DNA of 22,979 bases from CAZSDW01 sp964605705 (GTDB lineage Bacteria > Fidelibacterota > UBA2242), in contig CAZSDW010000041.1 of NCBI GenBank assembly GCA_964605705.1, positions 1 through 22,979 of the forward strand, given 5' to 3'. The stretch's first letter is position 1. Each line of letters opens with the position of its first letter. The notes beneath the pieces are model-generated. The model was not told the DNA's origin. It searched no databases and worked only from the letters and a program-made list of their open reading frames with translations. Both the position numbers and the translations under genes were made by a program. Of the stretch, positions 15,160 to 22,967 are shown piece by piece.

Positions 15160-17925
15160 ATGGATAGAATGAATATAAAGCAGTGGTTTTTCGTAATTTT
15201 TATAGTGAGTTTTTTTGTTGATATTCAGGCTGGTATCAGTGGAAAAATCATTGGTCAGGTCAGTGATAAAAGGACCGGCGAACCACTAATTGGTGCAAAC
15301 ATCATTGTTCAGGGCACGAATATCGGTGCTGCTTCGGATATTCAGGGCTATTTTTCAATTTTGAATGTTCCTCCCGGTATCTATTCGGTAAAATGTTCGA
15401 TGATCGGCTTTAAGACGATGACGTTTGAAGAAGTATCGGTGTCGATTGATTTGACGACACAGATTGAATTCTCAATGGAGCTAAGCGCGGTTGAAATGGG
15501 TGAAGTACTCGTTGTCAAACACCGTAAGCCGTTGGTAGTGAAAGATTTAACGGCTTCTACTTCGGTCGTGAAAGCTGAAGAAATCAATTTGATGCCGGTA
15601 GAGAATGTAACGGAGCTACTGAATATGCAGGCTGGAATGATCGATGGTCATGCACGGGGTGGACGGAGCGGTGAGATCATGTATGCCATAGACGGTGTAC
15701 CGATGACCGATGTGTATGATGGTTCTCAGGTCATTGAGGTTAACAAAAATATGATCAATGAGCTGCAGTTTGTCAGTGGTGCCTTTAATGCAGAGTATGG
15801 TCGGGCAATGTCCGGTTATGTCAACATTGTCACGAAAGACGCTGATAATTCCCTGCGGATGGGCATCGAGACCTATACAGGCGATCATTATAGTCAGAAT
15901 ACGGAAATATACAGAGGACTCAATGTCTATCAGCCGATGGCTGTTCGGGATCTGGAAGGTTACCTGAATTTTCCGATTCTTCGGGATCGGATATTCTTTT
16001 TTGGTGACTATCGCCAATTTCATAGCGACGGATGGATCAATGGGAAAAATATTTTTAATCCCTGGGATATTACTATTAACCGGGGGGCGTCCTACGAACC
16101 GGAGAATCGCTATATAATTCAGTCAACCGGTGACAGCAGCCTGATTCCATTAAACTGGGAAGACCGGGCTTATTTTCATGGAAAAATCCTAGTGAGACCC
16201 ACCAAACAGATAAATTTGAATATTAATTCGATACTTGATTATCATGACTGGCAAAATTACAACCACAGCTATGCGTATAATCCTGCCGGTGATATTGTAC
16301 GGCACAACCGGGCAATGACCAATAGTTTGACGATGACACATATGTTGTCAACGAAGACCTTTTACCAGGCAATTATCAGTAGTTATAACCGCGATTATAA
16401 GCACTATGTATACGAAGATCCCTACGATTCAAGGTACACTCATTATCTCCTGTTTCAGCAGGCTCCGACCGAAACCCCGAGTTTTTTAACTGGTGGAACA
16501 AATACGGAACATTTTTACCGAACCACTAAAAATTACCTTGCCAAACTGGACATCACATCTCAGGTCAATTCAGTGAATCAGATCAAAGCCGGCGTCGAAT
16601 TTGGTCGCTATCAACTGGATTATAAATATTATAACGTGCTTCAGCCAGCTGGTATACCGGCGCCTTCGGAAACAATGAATCCTTTTGTGGATGTCTATAT
16701 TCCAGATCCGGATGATCCGGATGAAAATACTGCGATTAATATGTATGTCCGTAGACCACAGGAAGCGTCGGCGTACATTCAGGACAAAATTGAAATGAAA
16801 AACCTGATCATCAATGTCGGATTGCGCTATGATTATTTTGATGCAAACGGCCAAGTTCTGAATGATCCGACGGATCCAGATATTTATCGACCCAAAAAAC
16901 TGGAAAATATAACTGAAACAATAGAAGAACGATTAAAACACTGGTACCTTGATACAACACCCAAATCAAGTTTCAGTCCAAGATTGGGAGTGGCGTTCCC
17001 AATTACGGCAGCTGGCGTGGTTCATTTCAGCTACGGATTTTTCTTTCAAGCGCCCAGCTTCGAATTGTTATACCAAAACCCGGAATTTAAATTTTCGGAG
17101 AGCACTGGGAATCTTGGTGTCGCCGGAAATTCTAATCTGAAGCCCGAAAAGACCATTAGTGGCGAAATTGGTTTAAAACAGGGACTTTCCGAAGATATGG
17201 CGGTAGAATTGACAGCCTATTTCAGAGACATTCGCAACTTAGCTGGGACCCGGGCGGATGAAATTACCATTTATGGCGGTACATCCTGGTACAATCAATT
17301 TCAAAATAGTGATTTCGGCTTTGTGAAAGGGATTATCTTTGCCTTGGATAAGCGCTTAAGCAGCTCTTGGTCAGCGACTTTTGATTACACTTACCAGATT
17401 GCCAAAGGCAACGCGTCGGATCCCAATGCGATTCGTAATCAGATTATTAGCGGTGAATACCCGGAGATTCAATTAATCAGGCTCGATTTTGACCAGACTC
17501 ATACTATCAATTTCCATTTTTCCTATGCATCAACGGACAATTGGGGTTTTAGTGTAATCGGACAGTACGGGAGTGGATTACCCTATACACCGAATCAGTC
17601 GTTAAACCTGTCCCAGCTCCTGACAAATTCCGAAACCAAACCGGAATATTTTAATATCAACATTAATTTGTACAAAACCTTCTATTATGCGCAAACATCA
17701 TTTAAACTGTATGCCCGGGTTCATAATCTATTTGACCGGCTGAATGAGATGGCTGTTTACAATGATAGTGGCACGGCTGATTACACCTGGCAGGAATATA
17801 GTTACGCTCAATCCGGATCTCCTGAAATTATCAATTCCCTGGATGAATATTACCGCAATCCGGGCTTCTACTCGGAGCCGCGGCGAATCGAGTTCGGCCT
17901 GTCGATTGATTGGAATAAAAAATAA
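15160..17925 (+). CDS. TonB-dependent outer-membrane receptor with N-terminal carboxypeptidase-D-like domain
   Basis: This protein of about 921 residues starts at ATG 15160; ATG 15169 (MNIKQWFFVIFIVSFFVDIQAG) is an equally good signal-peptide start. The order is signal peptide, then a CarboxypepD_reg-like module (IIGQVSDKRTGEPLIGANI ... GIYSVKCSMIGFKT). The plug follows (VENVTELLNMQAGMIDGHARGG, IMYAIDGVPMTDVY, FNAEYGRAMSGYVNIVTKD), then a beta-barrel with frequent aromatic strand ends (NVGLRYDYFD, SPRLGVAF, FSYGFFFQAPSF). It is a member of the SusC/RagA-style class but has no SusD gene beside it. Within this locus the likely cargo is alpha-glucan oligosaccharides, imported using TonB/ExbBD energy supplied elsewhere in the genome. 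The gene follows the hairpin at 15107-15137 and is followed after 13 nt by the DGIDND protein gene. Confidence 0.92.
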   Translation: MDRMNIKQWFFVIFIVSFFVDIQAGISGKIIGQVSDKRTGEPLIGANIIVQGTNIGAASDIQGYFSILNVPPGIYSVKCSMIGFKTMTFEEVSVSIDLTTQIEFSMELSAVEMGEVLVVKHRKPLVVKDLTASTSVVKAEEINLMPVENVTELLNMQAGMIDGHARGGRSGEIMYAIDGVPMTDVYDGSQVIEVNKNMINELQFVSGAFNAEYGRAMSGYVNIVTKDADNSLRMGIETYTGDHYSQNTEIYRGLNVYQPMAVRDLEGYLNFPILRDRIFFFGDYRQFHSDGWINGKNIFNPWDITINRGASYEPENRYIIQSTGDSSLIPLNWEDRAYFHGKILVRPTKQINLNINSILDYHDWQNYNHSYAYNPAGDIVRHNRAMTNSLTMTHMLSTKTFYQAIISSYNRDYKHYVYEDPYDSRYTHYLLFQQAPTETPSFLTGGTNTEHFYRTTKNYLAKLDITSQVNSVNQIKAGVEFGRYQLDYKYYNVLQPAGIPAPSETMNPFVDVYIPDPDDPDENTAINMYVRRPQEASAYIQDKIEMKNLIINVGLRYDYFDANGQVLNDPTDPDIYRPKKLENITETIEERLKHWYLDTTPKSSFSPRLGVAFPITAAGVVHFSYGFFFQAPSFELLYQNPEFKFSESTGNLGVAGNSNLKPEKTISGEIGLKQGLSEDMAVELTAYFRDIRNLAGTRADEITIYGGTSWYNQFQNSDFGFVKGIIFALDKRLSSSWSATFDYTYQIAKGNASDPNAIRNQIISGEYPEIQLIRLDFDQTHTINFHFSYASTDNWGFSVIGQYGSGLPYTPNQSLNLSQLLTNSETKPEYFNININLYKTFYYAQTSFKLYARVHNLFDRLNEMAVYNDSGTADYTWQEYSYAQSGSPEIINSLDEYYRNPGFYSEPRRIEFGLSIDWNKK

Positions 17926-17938
17926 ACGGGATACTATT

Positions 17939-20900
17939 ATGAAGCGTTTTTATATCATCGGACTGCTGATAGGACTTTGTCTGGCAGTCAATCAATCTGG
18001 TTACGGGCAAATCGGGCGGGGTGTAAGTAACGCCAGGCGATCTGGTAAACATGATGGTAACCGGGTCTATTGCAATTTTACGAATGGTGGGTATACGACT
18101 TGGAACGCTTGGAAGTATTATGAAAACGGTTATGTCATCGATATTCAGCCGCTGGTCGGTGTGCAGTTACCAATCCGAGATTATCGAGTTAACGGTGTGT
18201 ACGACGGAATACCGGACACGCTTACATCAACGATCTCCTGTGCAACTCACAGCGACATGGATATGAATCCCAGTGGGACAAAGTTCTGGGGATTTGAACC
18301 GATTCCGGGCTTCTGCAGTGATAATATTCAGGGGCGGGATATCGGCGTCGCAATGAGCCATCAACCTCAAACCTGGCCGGCATATTGGCCGGATCATCCA
18401 GATTGGCTGGGCAGTTCAGGGACAGCAGAGTGGAACGGCTATTTTGGACGTGGAATCATGAATTCCGACCAGGAAAGTTATTTTATGATGGATGATAATC
18501 CTGACGAGAAGATGTATTCTTTTCATGGTTTTTTACCGGATTCCAACGATGCATCCCGCAAAGGTCAGGGGATTCGAGTATCCGTGAGAGGGTTGCAATG
18601 GCAAAATCCGCTAGCCCAGGATATTATTTTTTGGATTTATGAAGTGACGAATGTCGGCACGACAGATTATGAACGCGTCAGCTTCGGTGCCCTCGTCGGA
18701 ACCTATGTCGGCGGTGCCGGGACTGAATGGAACGACGATGCCTCCTTTTTCAATATTCGGGAATCCATCGTTTACAGTTGGGATTTTGACGATTATATAT
18801 CACCGACGGCCAATCCCAATTGGGTCGGTGATCCCGATGATGTAGGCTATATCGGTTATGCCTTCCTGGAATCGCCAGGCCATTCCTGGGATGGCATTGA
18901 CAATGATGGAGATAATGATGTGGCACCGAATAGTAGTGCTCCCTATTTTGATGAAAGCTGCTTTGCTATTCGAAAGATTGAAGCAGGTGACCAAGTCGTT
19001 TTAATTAATCGAAAAAGTCACCAGAGGACGCTTTATACTATACCTGATTCGACAGTTACGGTCCAGTCAATGGATCGGTTGTTTACATTGACTCCGGGGG
19101 AAACAACTCTGGAAGAAGGTAATATGATTCTTGGAGACGCCGGACCGGAGTTGAATCCCAACGCTTATGATGGCATTGATAATGACTTGGATGGTCTGAT
19201 TGATGAAAATTACCAGTTACATTTTCACCAGTACAAGGAAAGTGTGGATGGGATCGTCCTGCTGGATTCGGAAAACCCGGTTCAATATATCGATTATTTC
19301 ACCGGACAGGGAAAAGACGATTTAATGCTGGATGAAGGTCGAAGTGATGGTATCGATAATGATGACGATTGGGATATAACTCAGGACGATGTCGGTGCTG
19401 ACGGGAAGGCGGATACCGGAGATGACGGAGAAAATGATGGCATCCCCACCAATGGAGAACCTCATTTTGATTCAAAAGATGTGGATGAATCAGACCAGAT
19501 CGGTTTAACAAGTTTTGATTATTTTGTTCCTTCAACGGACGTTCGCCCAAATGATGAGGCTGACATGTGGGAACGGTTGAAACCCGGACGTTTCGACGTT
19601 CCTGAATCGGTCGTTGATAATCGACCCATTCGTGGTGAAGACGGTGATTTTATTTTTGGATCCGGGTATTTCCCATTGTATGCCGGAGAAACTCAGAGTT
19701 TTTCGATTGCACTGGTTTATGGTGAAAAATATGAAAGCGTTGTACGCACAAAAAATATTGCTCAGTTAATCTATAACTCGAATTATAACTTTCCGAAAGC
19801 ACCGGACAGGCCTACTGTTCAGGCTGTCGCTCTTGATGGCAAAGTAATGTTGTACTGGGATCGGGTAGCTGAAAGTTCCTATGATAAAGTGTTGGGGGAG
19901 TATGATTTTGAGGGATACAAAATTTATAAATCTACGGATCCCGATTTTTCCGATTGTGAAGTTGTCACAAACGGTTATGGTGAAGAGGTCGCTGAATATC
20001 CATATTACCAGATGGACTTGAATAATGATATCAATGGGTGGTTTTATCCTGATGAATTGTTGTATGAACTGGTCAGTGGTCAGCCCTATTTTTTAGGGGA
20101 CGATACCGGAATAAAAAATACGTTTATTGATGAAGATGTGGAAAACGGGCGGACCTATTACTATGCGGTCTGTGCGTATGATCATGGCAGTGTAGCTAAT
20201 TCGATTTATCCGTCTGAAAACAGCAAATCGATTACACAGGATATTACAGGCATTATGACATTTGAAAGTAATACCGTCATGGTGACACCAAATGCTCCGG
20301 TGTCGAATTATGTCGCACCGGAATCTGGTCGGGCCATGCGACGAATTGAGGGTATTTCCACAGCTGTTCCCATTCTGGAAGTCGTTGATGCGGAATTGGT
20401 GAAGGATGCCGGATATATTGTGACTTTCGAGGATATGATATATCGAAACGAAGTCAGAATTGCCAATGAATACACGGTATTGGATTCGCTTACCGGTGAT
20501 ACTGTAATAGCCAGCAATACTTACTGGGGTCCGAGCAACGGGGATGTATTTGATGGTATCCGGATTTCGTTTAACACGGAATATCAGAATCTGAAAAATG
20601 TATTTCTGGATACTAACAATACCTGGTGGAATGATACAGCATTGGCGGATGTTGAAATCCTGGCGACGGATTTTAAGTTTTTAGCAGTCAGCAGTATCCG
20701 CTGTCCCTATGACTATATGTTAGTATTTCATGATGAATATATTTATCCATCATCAAAATTAACAACTATCTTTGGAAGCAGTACGCCTCTTCGTAAAATT
20801 CAGACAAACATTGAAATATTTGAAGCGACCAATCCTGAAAATCTAAAGCCTCTTGAGTTTGGTTTGCTTGATTATCCGTCTTTTCCCGGCACTGTCTCCC

Positions 20901-21424
20901 ATTTTGCAACAATATTTTTGACAACTTCCGATAGTACACAGTTATCATGGCGATTGGTGTTTAAAGATAGTAATCAAAGTAGTCCGTTTGTACCACCAGC
21001 CGAAGGAGATACACTGTTTATTTCCTTTCAGAAACCCTTTAATTCGGATGACAGGTTTGTCATTAGTACCCGGAAATCCTCAATTGATAATGATGATATG
21101 AAAACGAAACTCAACCAGATCAGAGTGGTTCCGAATCCATATATTGTCTCGAGTGAATTTGAGCAGCCGTTGACCTATGGTTTGCGGGGGCGCGGTGAAC
21201 GAGTACTGTATTTTACACATGTACCGGCTGAAGCAACTATACGTATATTCAGTCCGGATGGCAATCTGATCCGCCGGTTGCAGCATACTGCGGGGCTTGA
21301 GAATGGGTCAGTGGTGTGGGATCTAAAAACACTTGAAGGACTGGACATCAGTTATGGAGTGTACTTTTATATCGTGGAAACGGATGGATATCAAAAATCC
21401 GGCAAAATTGCCATTATTAAGTAG
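17939..21424 (+). CDS. Large secreted protein with DGIDND repeats, Fn3-like domain and T9SS-like tail
   Basis: The start is ATG 17939, 13 nt after the TonB receptor stop, opening a signal peptide (MKRFYIIGLLIGLCLAVNQSGYGQ). A longer in-frame extension into the receptor gene is rejected. The 1161-residue product has acidic repeats that look calcium-binding: WDGIDNDGDNDVAP, YDGIDNDLDGLIDE and SDGIDNDDDWD, then GADGKADTGDDGENDG (encoded at about 18887-19446). An Fn3-like domain lies at about residues 620-755 (PDRPTVQAVALDGKVMLYWDR ... GRTYYYAVCAYDHG). The last 100 residues resemble a T9SS sorting domain with a shortened motif (VVPNPYI, IRIFSPDGNLIRRL, SYGVYFYIVE). I recognise no enzyme domain. 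Its place between the TonB receptor and the PorV-like gene suggests a surface partner of the receptor, but the function is unknown. Confidence 0.8.
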   Translation: MKRFYIIGLLIGLCLAVNQSGYGQIGRGVSNARRSGKHDGNRVYCNFTNGGYTTWNAWKYYENGYVIDIQPLVGVQLPIRDYRVNGVYDGIPDTLTSTISCATHSDMDMNPSGTKFWGFEPIPGFCSDNIQGRDIGVAMSHQPQTWPAYWPDHPDWLGSSGTAEWNGYFGRGIMNSDQESYFMMDDNPDEKMYSFHGFLPDSNDASRKGQGIRVSVRGLQWQNPLAQDIIFWIYEVTNVGTTDYERVSFGALVGTYVGGAGTEWNDDASFFNIRESIVYSWDFDDYISPTANPNWVGDPDDVGYIGYAFLESPGHSWDGIDNDGDNDVAPNSSAPYFDESCFAIRKIEAGDQVVLINRKSHQRTLYTIPDSTVTVQSMDRLFTLTPGETTLEEGNMILGDAGPELNPNAYDGIDNDLDGLIDENYQLHFHQYKESVDGIVLLDSENPVQYIDYFTGQGKDDLMLDEGRSDGIDNDDDWDITQDDVGADGKADTGDDGENDGIPTNGEPHFDSKDVDESDQIGLTSFDYFVPSTDVRPNDEADMWERLKPGRFDVPESVVDNRPIRGEDGDFIFGSGYFPLYAGETQSFSIALVYGEKYESVVRTKNIAQLIYNSNYNFPKAPDRPTVQAVALDGKVMLYWDRVAESSYDKVLGEYDFEGYKIYKSTDPDFSDCEVVTNGYGEEVAEYPYYQMDLNNDINGWFYPDELLYELVSGQPYFLGDDTGIKNTFIDEDVENGRTYYYAVCAYDHGSVANSIYPSENSKSITQDITGIMTFESNTVMVTPNAPVSNYVAPESGRAMRRIEGISTAVPILEVVDAELVKDAGYIVTFEDMIYRNEVRIANEYTVLDSLTGDTVIASNTYWGPSNGDVFDGIRISFNTEYQNLKNVFLDTNNTWWNDTALADVEILATDFKFLAVSSIRCPYDYMLVFHDEYIYPSSKLTTIFGSSTPLRKIQTNIEIFEATNPENLKPLEFGLLDYPSFPGTVSHFATIFLTTSDSTQLSWRLVFKDSNQSSPFVPPAEGDTLFISFQKPFNSDDRFVISTRKSSIDNDDMKTKLNQIRVVPNPYIVSSEFEQPLTYGLRGRGERVLYFTHVPAEATIRIFSPDGNLIRRLQHTAGLENGSVVWDLKTLEGLDISYGVYFYIVETDGYQKSGKIAIIK

Positions 21425-21440
21425 ATCGGGAGTCTGACAA

Positions 21441-22445
21441 ATGCGGATAAGACATTCATTAATATTGATTCTGATTTGCTTGACTTCACTTGGATTTTCT
21501 CAAAGTAAAGTCGGGACGACTGCGGCAGCATTCCTGAATATTCCAGGAGGAGCGAGAACAACAGGTATGGGTGGCGCTTATGCGGCGATCTCTGATGATG
21601 CTATGGCAGTATTCAGTAATGTAGCCGGAATAACGTCGATTGGTCGAAATCAGGTTAGTTTCAATATGGCGGATTGGTTTGTCGGAACCAGCCTGAATCA
21701 TTGGTCTGCGGTACTATCGTTCGGGAATCATATCTTTGGCCTGAGCATGAAACAGTTGGATTATGGCAGCGAGATCGTGACAACAGTTGCCAGTCCCGAA
21801 GGAACCGGTGAACGATGGACCGCCAAGGATCAAATGCTGGGTGTTTCTTATGCAACTCGTTTGACCGATCGTTTCTCATTGGGTGGAACATTTAAATATA
21901 TCAGTCAGGATGTCTATCATGAATCTGCCGGAACGATAGCGCTGGATGTTGGTCTGCTGTTTCGATCAGACTTTAGAAATATCCGGATCGGAATGAGTAT
22001 CAATAATTTTGGACTCGACGCAAAACTGGACGGCAAAGATTTATTACAAGCCGTTGATATCGACCAGGTCAATTCTGGTAATAATGAAAATATCAGTGCC
22101 AAACTCGTGACTGAAGCATGGCCATTACCACTGCTCTTTACGGTTGGACTGGCAGCAGATTTAGTTAATAATAAATGGATTAACTGGCAGCTGGCAATGG
22201 ATGCATTACATCCGAACAACAATAATAGCTATGTGCGGCTTGGAACCGAGATTGCGGTAAATCAGATTCTGTATCTGCGTTGCGGGCATGCTGCTATTTT
22301 TAAAAAATATTCTGAAGAAGGTTTTTCTTTTGGAGCTGGTCTTCGGTACACATTAGGAACATTGCACTTTGGATTTGATTACAGCCTAACCGATTTCGGG
22401 GGATTGGGAGAGATTCCGCAATTTGGAATTAGTCTGGGCATGTAG
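21441..22445 (+). CDS. PorV/PorQ-family outer-membrane protein
   Basis: This 334-residue protein has a signal peptide (MRIRHSLILILICLTSLGFSQ). It carries the family N-terminal signature FLNIPGGARTTGMGGAYAAISDDAMAVFSNVAGI, shown here as GGARTTGMGGAY followed by AISDDAMAVFSNVAG. The rest alternates barrel strands (FGLSMKQLDYG, LGVSYATRLTDRFSLGGTFKYI, RNIRIGMSINNFG, LHFGFDYSLTDFGGLG) and ends ISLGM. PorV is the outer-membrane shuttle of the type IX system in Bacteroidota; relatives outside that phylum are often scattered beside TonB and T9SS-tail genes. Here it may help deliver or anchor the locus's T9SS substrates, or act as a porin-like partner of the receptor. A clear ribosome-binding site, GGGAG, lies 7 nt upstream. 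It is the last gene of the plus arm. Confidence 0.85.
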   Translation: MRIRHSLILILICLTSLGFSQSKVGTTAAAFLNIPGGARTTGMGGAYAAISDDAMAVFSNVAGITSIGRNQVSFNMADWFVGTSLNHWSAVLSFGNHIFGLSMKQLDYGSEIVTTVASPEGTGERWTAKDQMLGVSYATRLTDRFSLGGTFKYISQDVYHESAGTIALDVGLLFRSDFRNIRIGMSINNFGLDAKLDGKDLLQAVDIDQVNSGNNENISAKLVTEAWPLPLLFTVGLAADLVNNKWINWQLAMDALHPNNNNSYVRLGTEIAVNQILYLRCGHAAIFKKYSEEGFSFGAGLRYTLGTLHFGFDYSLTDFGGLGEIPQFGISLGM

Positions 22446-22571
22446 TTTGAAGTTTTGAATTCGTATTCTGAATGTATCCGAAAAAGTGGCAAATTTACAA
22501 ATCTACTTAAGATAGTAGAATAACCTCTGCTCAATAGTCAGATGTTTGTTTCATATATTTGGATTAAATTC

Positions 22572-22588
22572 CGTATACGTCGTATATG
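22572..22588. repeat. Right copy of the palindromic boundary repeat
   Basis: CGTATACGTCGTATATG is identical to 904-920 and in the same orientation. It lies 127 nt beyond the stop of the PorV-like gene. AAATT precedes both copies, with one extra C here. A perfect 17-base match is unlikely by chance in 23 kb, and I found no third full copy. Confidence 0.65.
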
Positions 22589-22693
22589 CGACACTCCTGA
22601 CTACCTATGACGCAAAATGTGTACCTAAGGCTGAGTTTTGAAGAATGTGTTTTTGGGAGTTATTAATTTGATTTCTCGTTGAGTAACTTTTTT

Positions 22694-22705
22694 GTACCCC
22701 GAGCA
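22694..22705 (-). repeat. Short copy of the tRNA-Arg 3' end
   Basis: GTACCCCGAGCA matches 22798-22809, the 3' acceptor strand of tRNA-Arg plus one flanking base, in the same orientation and 104 nt away. At 12 bases it could be chance, but its place beside the tRNA makes a partial duplication more likely. Confidence 0.45.
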
Positions 22706-22743
22706 TCCGGCTACGTTACACTACGCCGGATCATTTTATTTTG
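22705..22743 (+). terminator. GC-rich hairpin followed by T-rich tail
   Basis: ATCCGGC (22705-22711) and GCCGGAT (22725-22731) form a 7-bp stem with a 13-nt loop, followed by CATTTTATTTT. It could terminate plus-strand transcription, but it lies 260 nt after the PorV-like stop. It could also be a REP-like or recombination-associated structure. Confidence 0.4.
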
Positions 22744-22798
22744 ACTGTAAATTATTCTTTTAAAAGGTGCCTGCCCTGCGTAGCGAAGCGTAGAAGAG

Positions 22799-22871
22799 TA
22801 CCCCGAGCAGGACTCGAACCTGCAACCCTCTGCTTAGAAGGCAGATGCTCTATCCTTTGAGCTATCGGGGC
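22799..22871 (-). tRNA. tRNA-Arg (anticodon TCT)
   Basis: Read on the minus strand, 73 nt fold as a complete cloverleaf. The acceptor is GCCCCGA/TCGGGGT (one G-T pair), the D-arm GCTC/GAGC and the anticodon stem TCTGC/GCAGA with loop CTTCTAA. The T-arm is GCAGG-TTCGAGT-CCTGC and the discriminator is A. CCA is not encoded. Its middle is duplicated at 851-872, so this is the probable insertion target of the locus on its 3' side. Confidence 0.95.
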
Positions 22872-22892
22872 AATTAATTAATGAACATAGTG

Positions 22893-22967
22893 TCGGGGTG
22901 GCAGGATTTGAACCTGCGACTTCCTGCTCCCAAAGCAGGCGCGCTAACCGGGCTACGCTACACCCCG
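22893..22967 (-). tRNA. tRNA-Pro (anticodon TGG)
   Basis: The 75 nt on the minus strand have acceptor CGGGGTG/CACCCCG, a D-arm with GGTTAGCGC, anticodon stem CCTGC/GCAGG with loop TTTGGGA, T-arm GCAGG-TTCAAAT-CCTGC and discriminator A. The C1-G72 pair is characteristic of bacterial tRNA-Pro. It is upstream of tRNA-Arg with a 21-nt gap, so the two are probably cotranscribed. Confidence 0.95.

Larger units (their letters stand above)
22446..22798. other. Gene-free right boundary region
   Basis: These 353 nt contain no credible gene. They hold a degenerate tRNA-like word (CCTCTGCT at 22524-22531), the right copy of the palindromic repeat (22572-22588), a second tRNA 3'-end word (22694-22705), a GC-rich hairpin (22705-22731) and a short direct repeat GCGTAG (22778-22783, 22788-22793). 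The mosaic of small fragments next to a tRNA is typical of an old integration site. Confidence 0.6.

Noticed and set aside
17744..17938. Upstream extension of the DGIDND protein into the TonB receptor gene
   Set aside because: It would overlap the receptor coding region out of frame and bury a clear signal peptide that begins at ATG 17939.
22778..22793. GCGTAG-CGAA-GCGTAG as a tRNA terminator hairpin
   Set aside because: The two GCGTAG words are direct, not inverted, repeats and cannot form a stem with each other.
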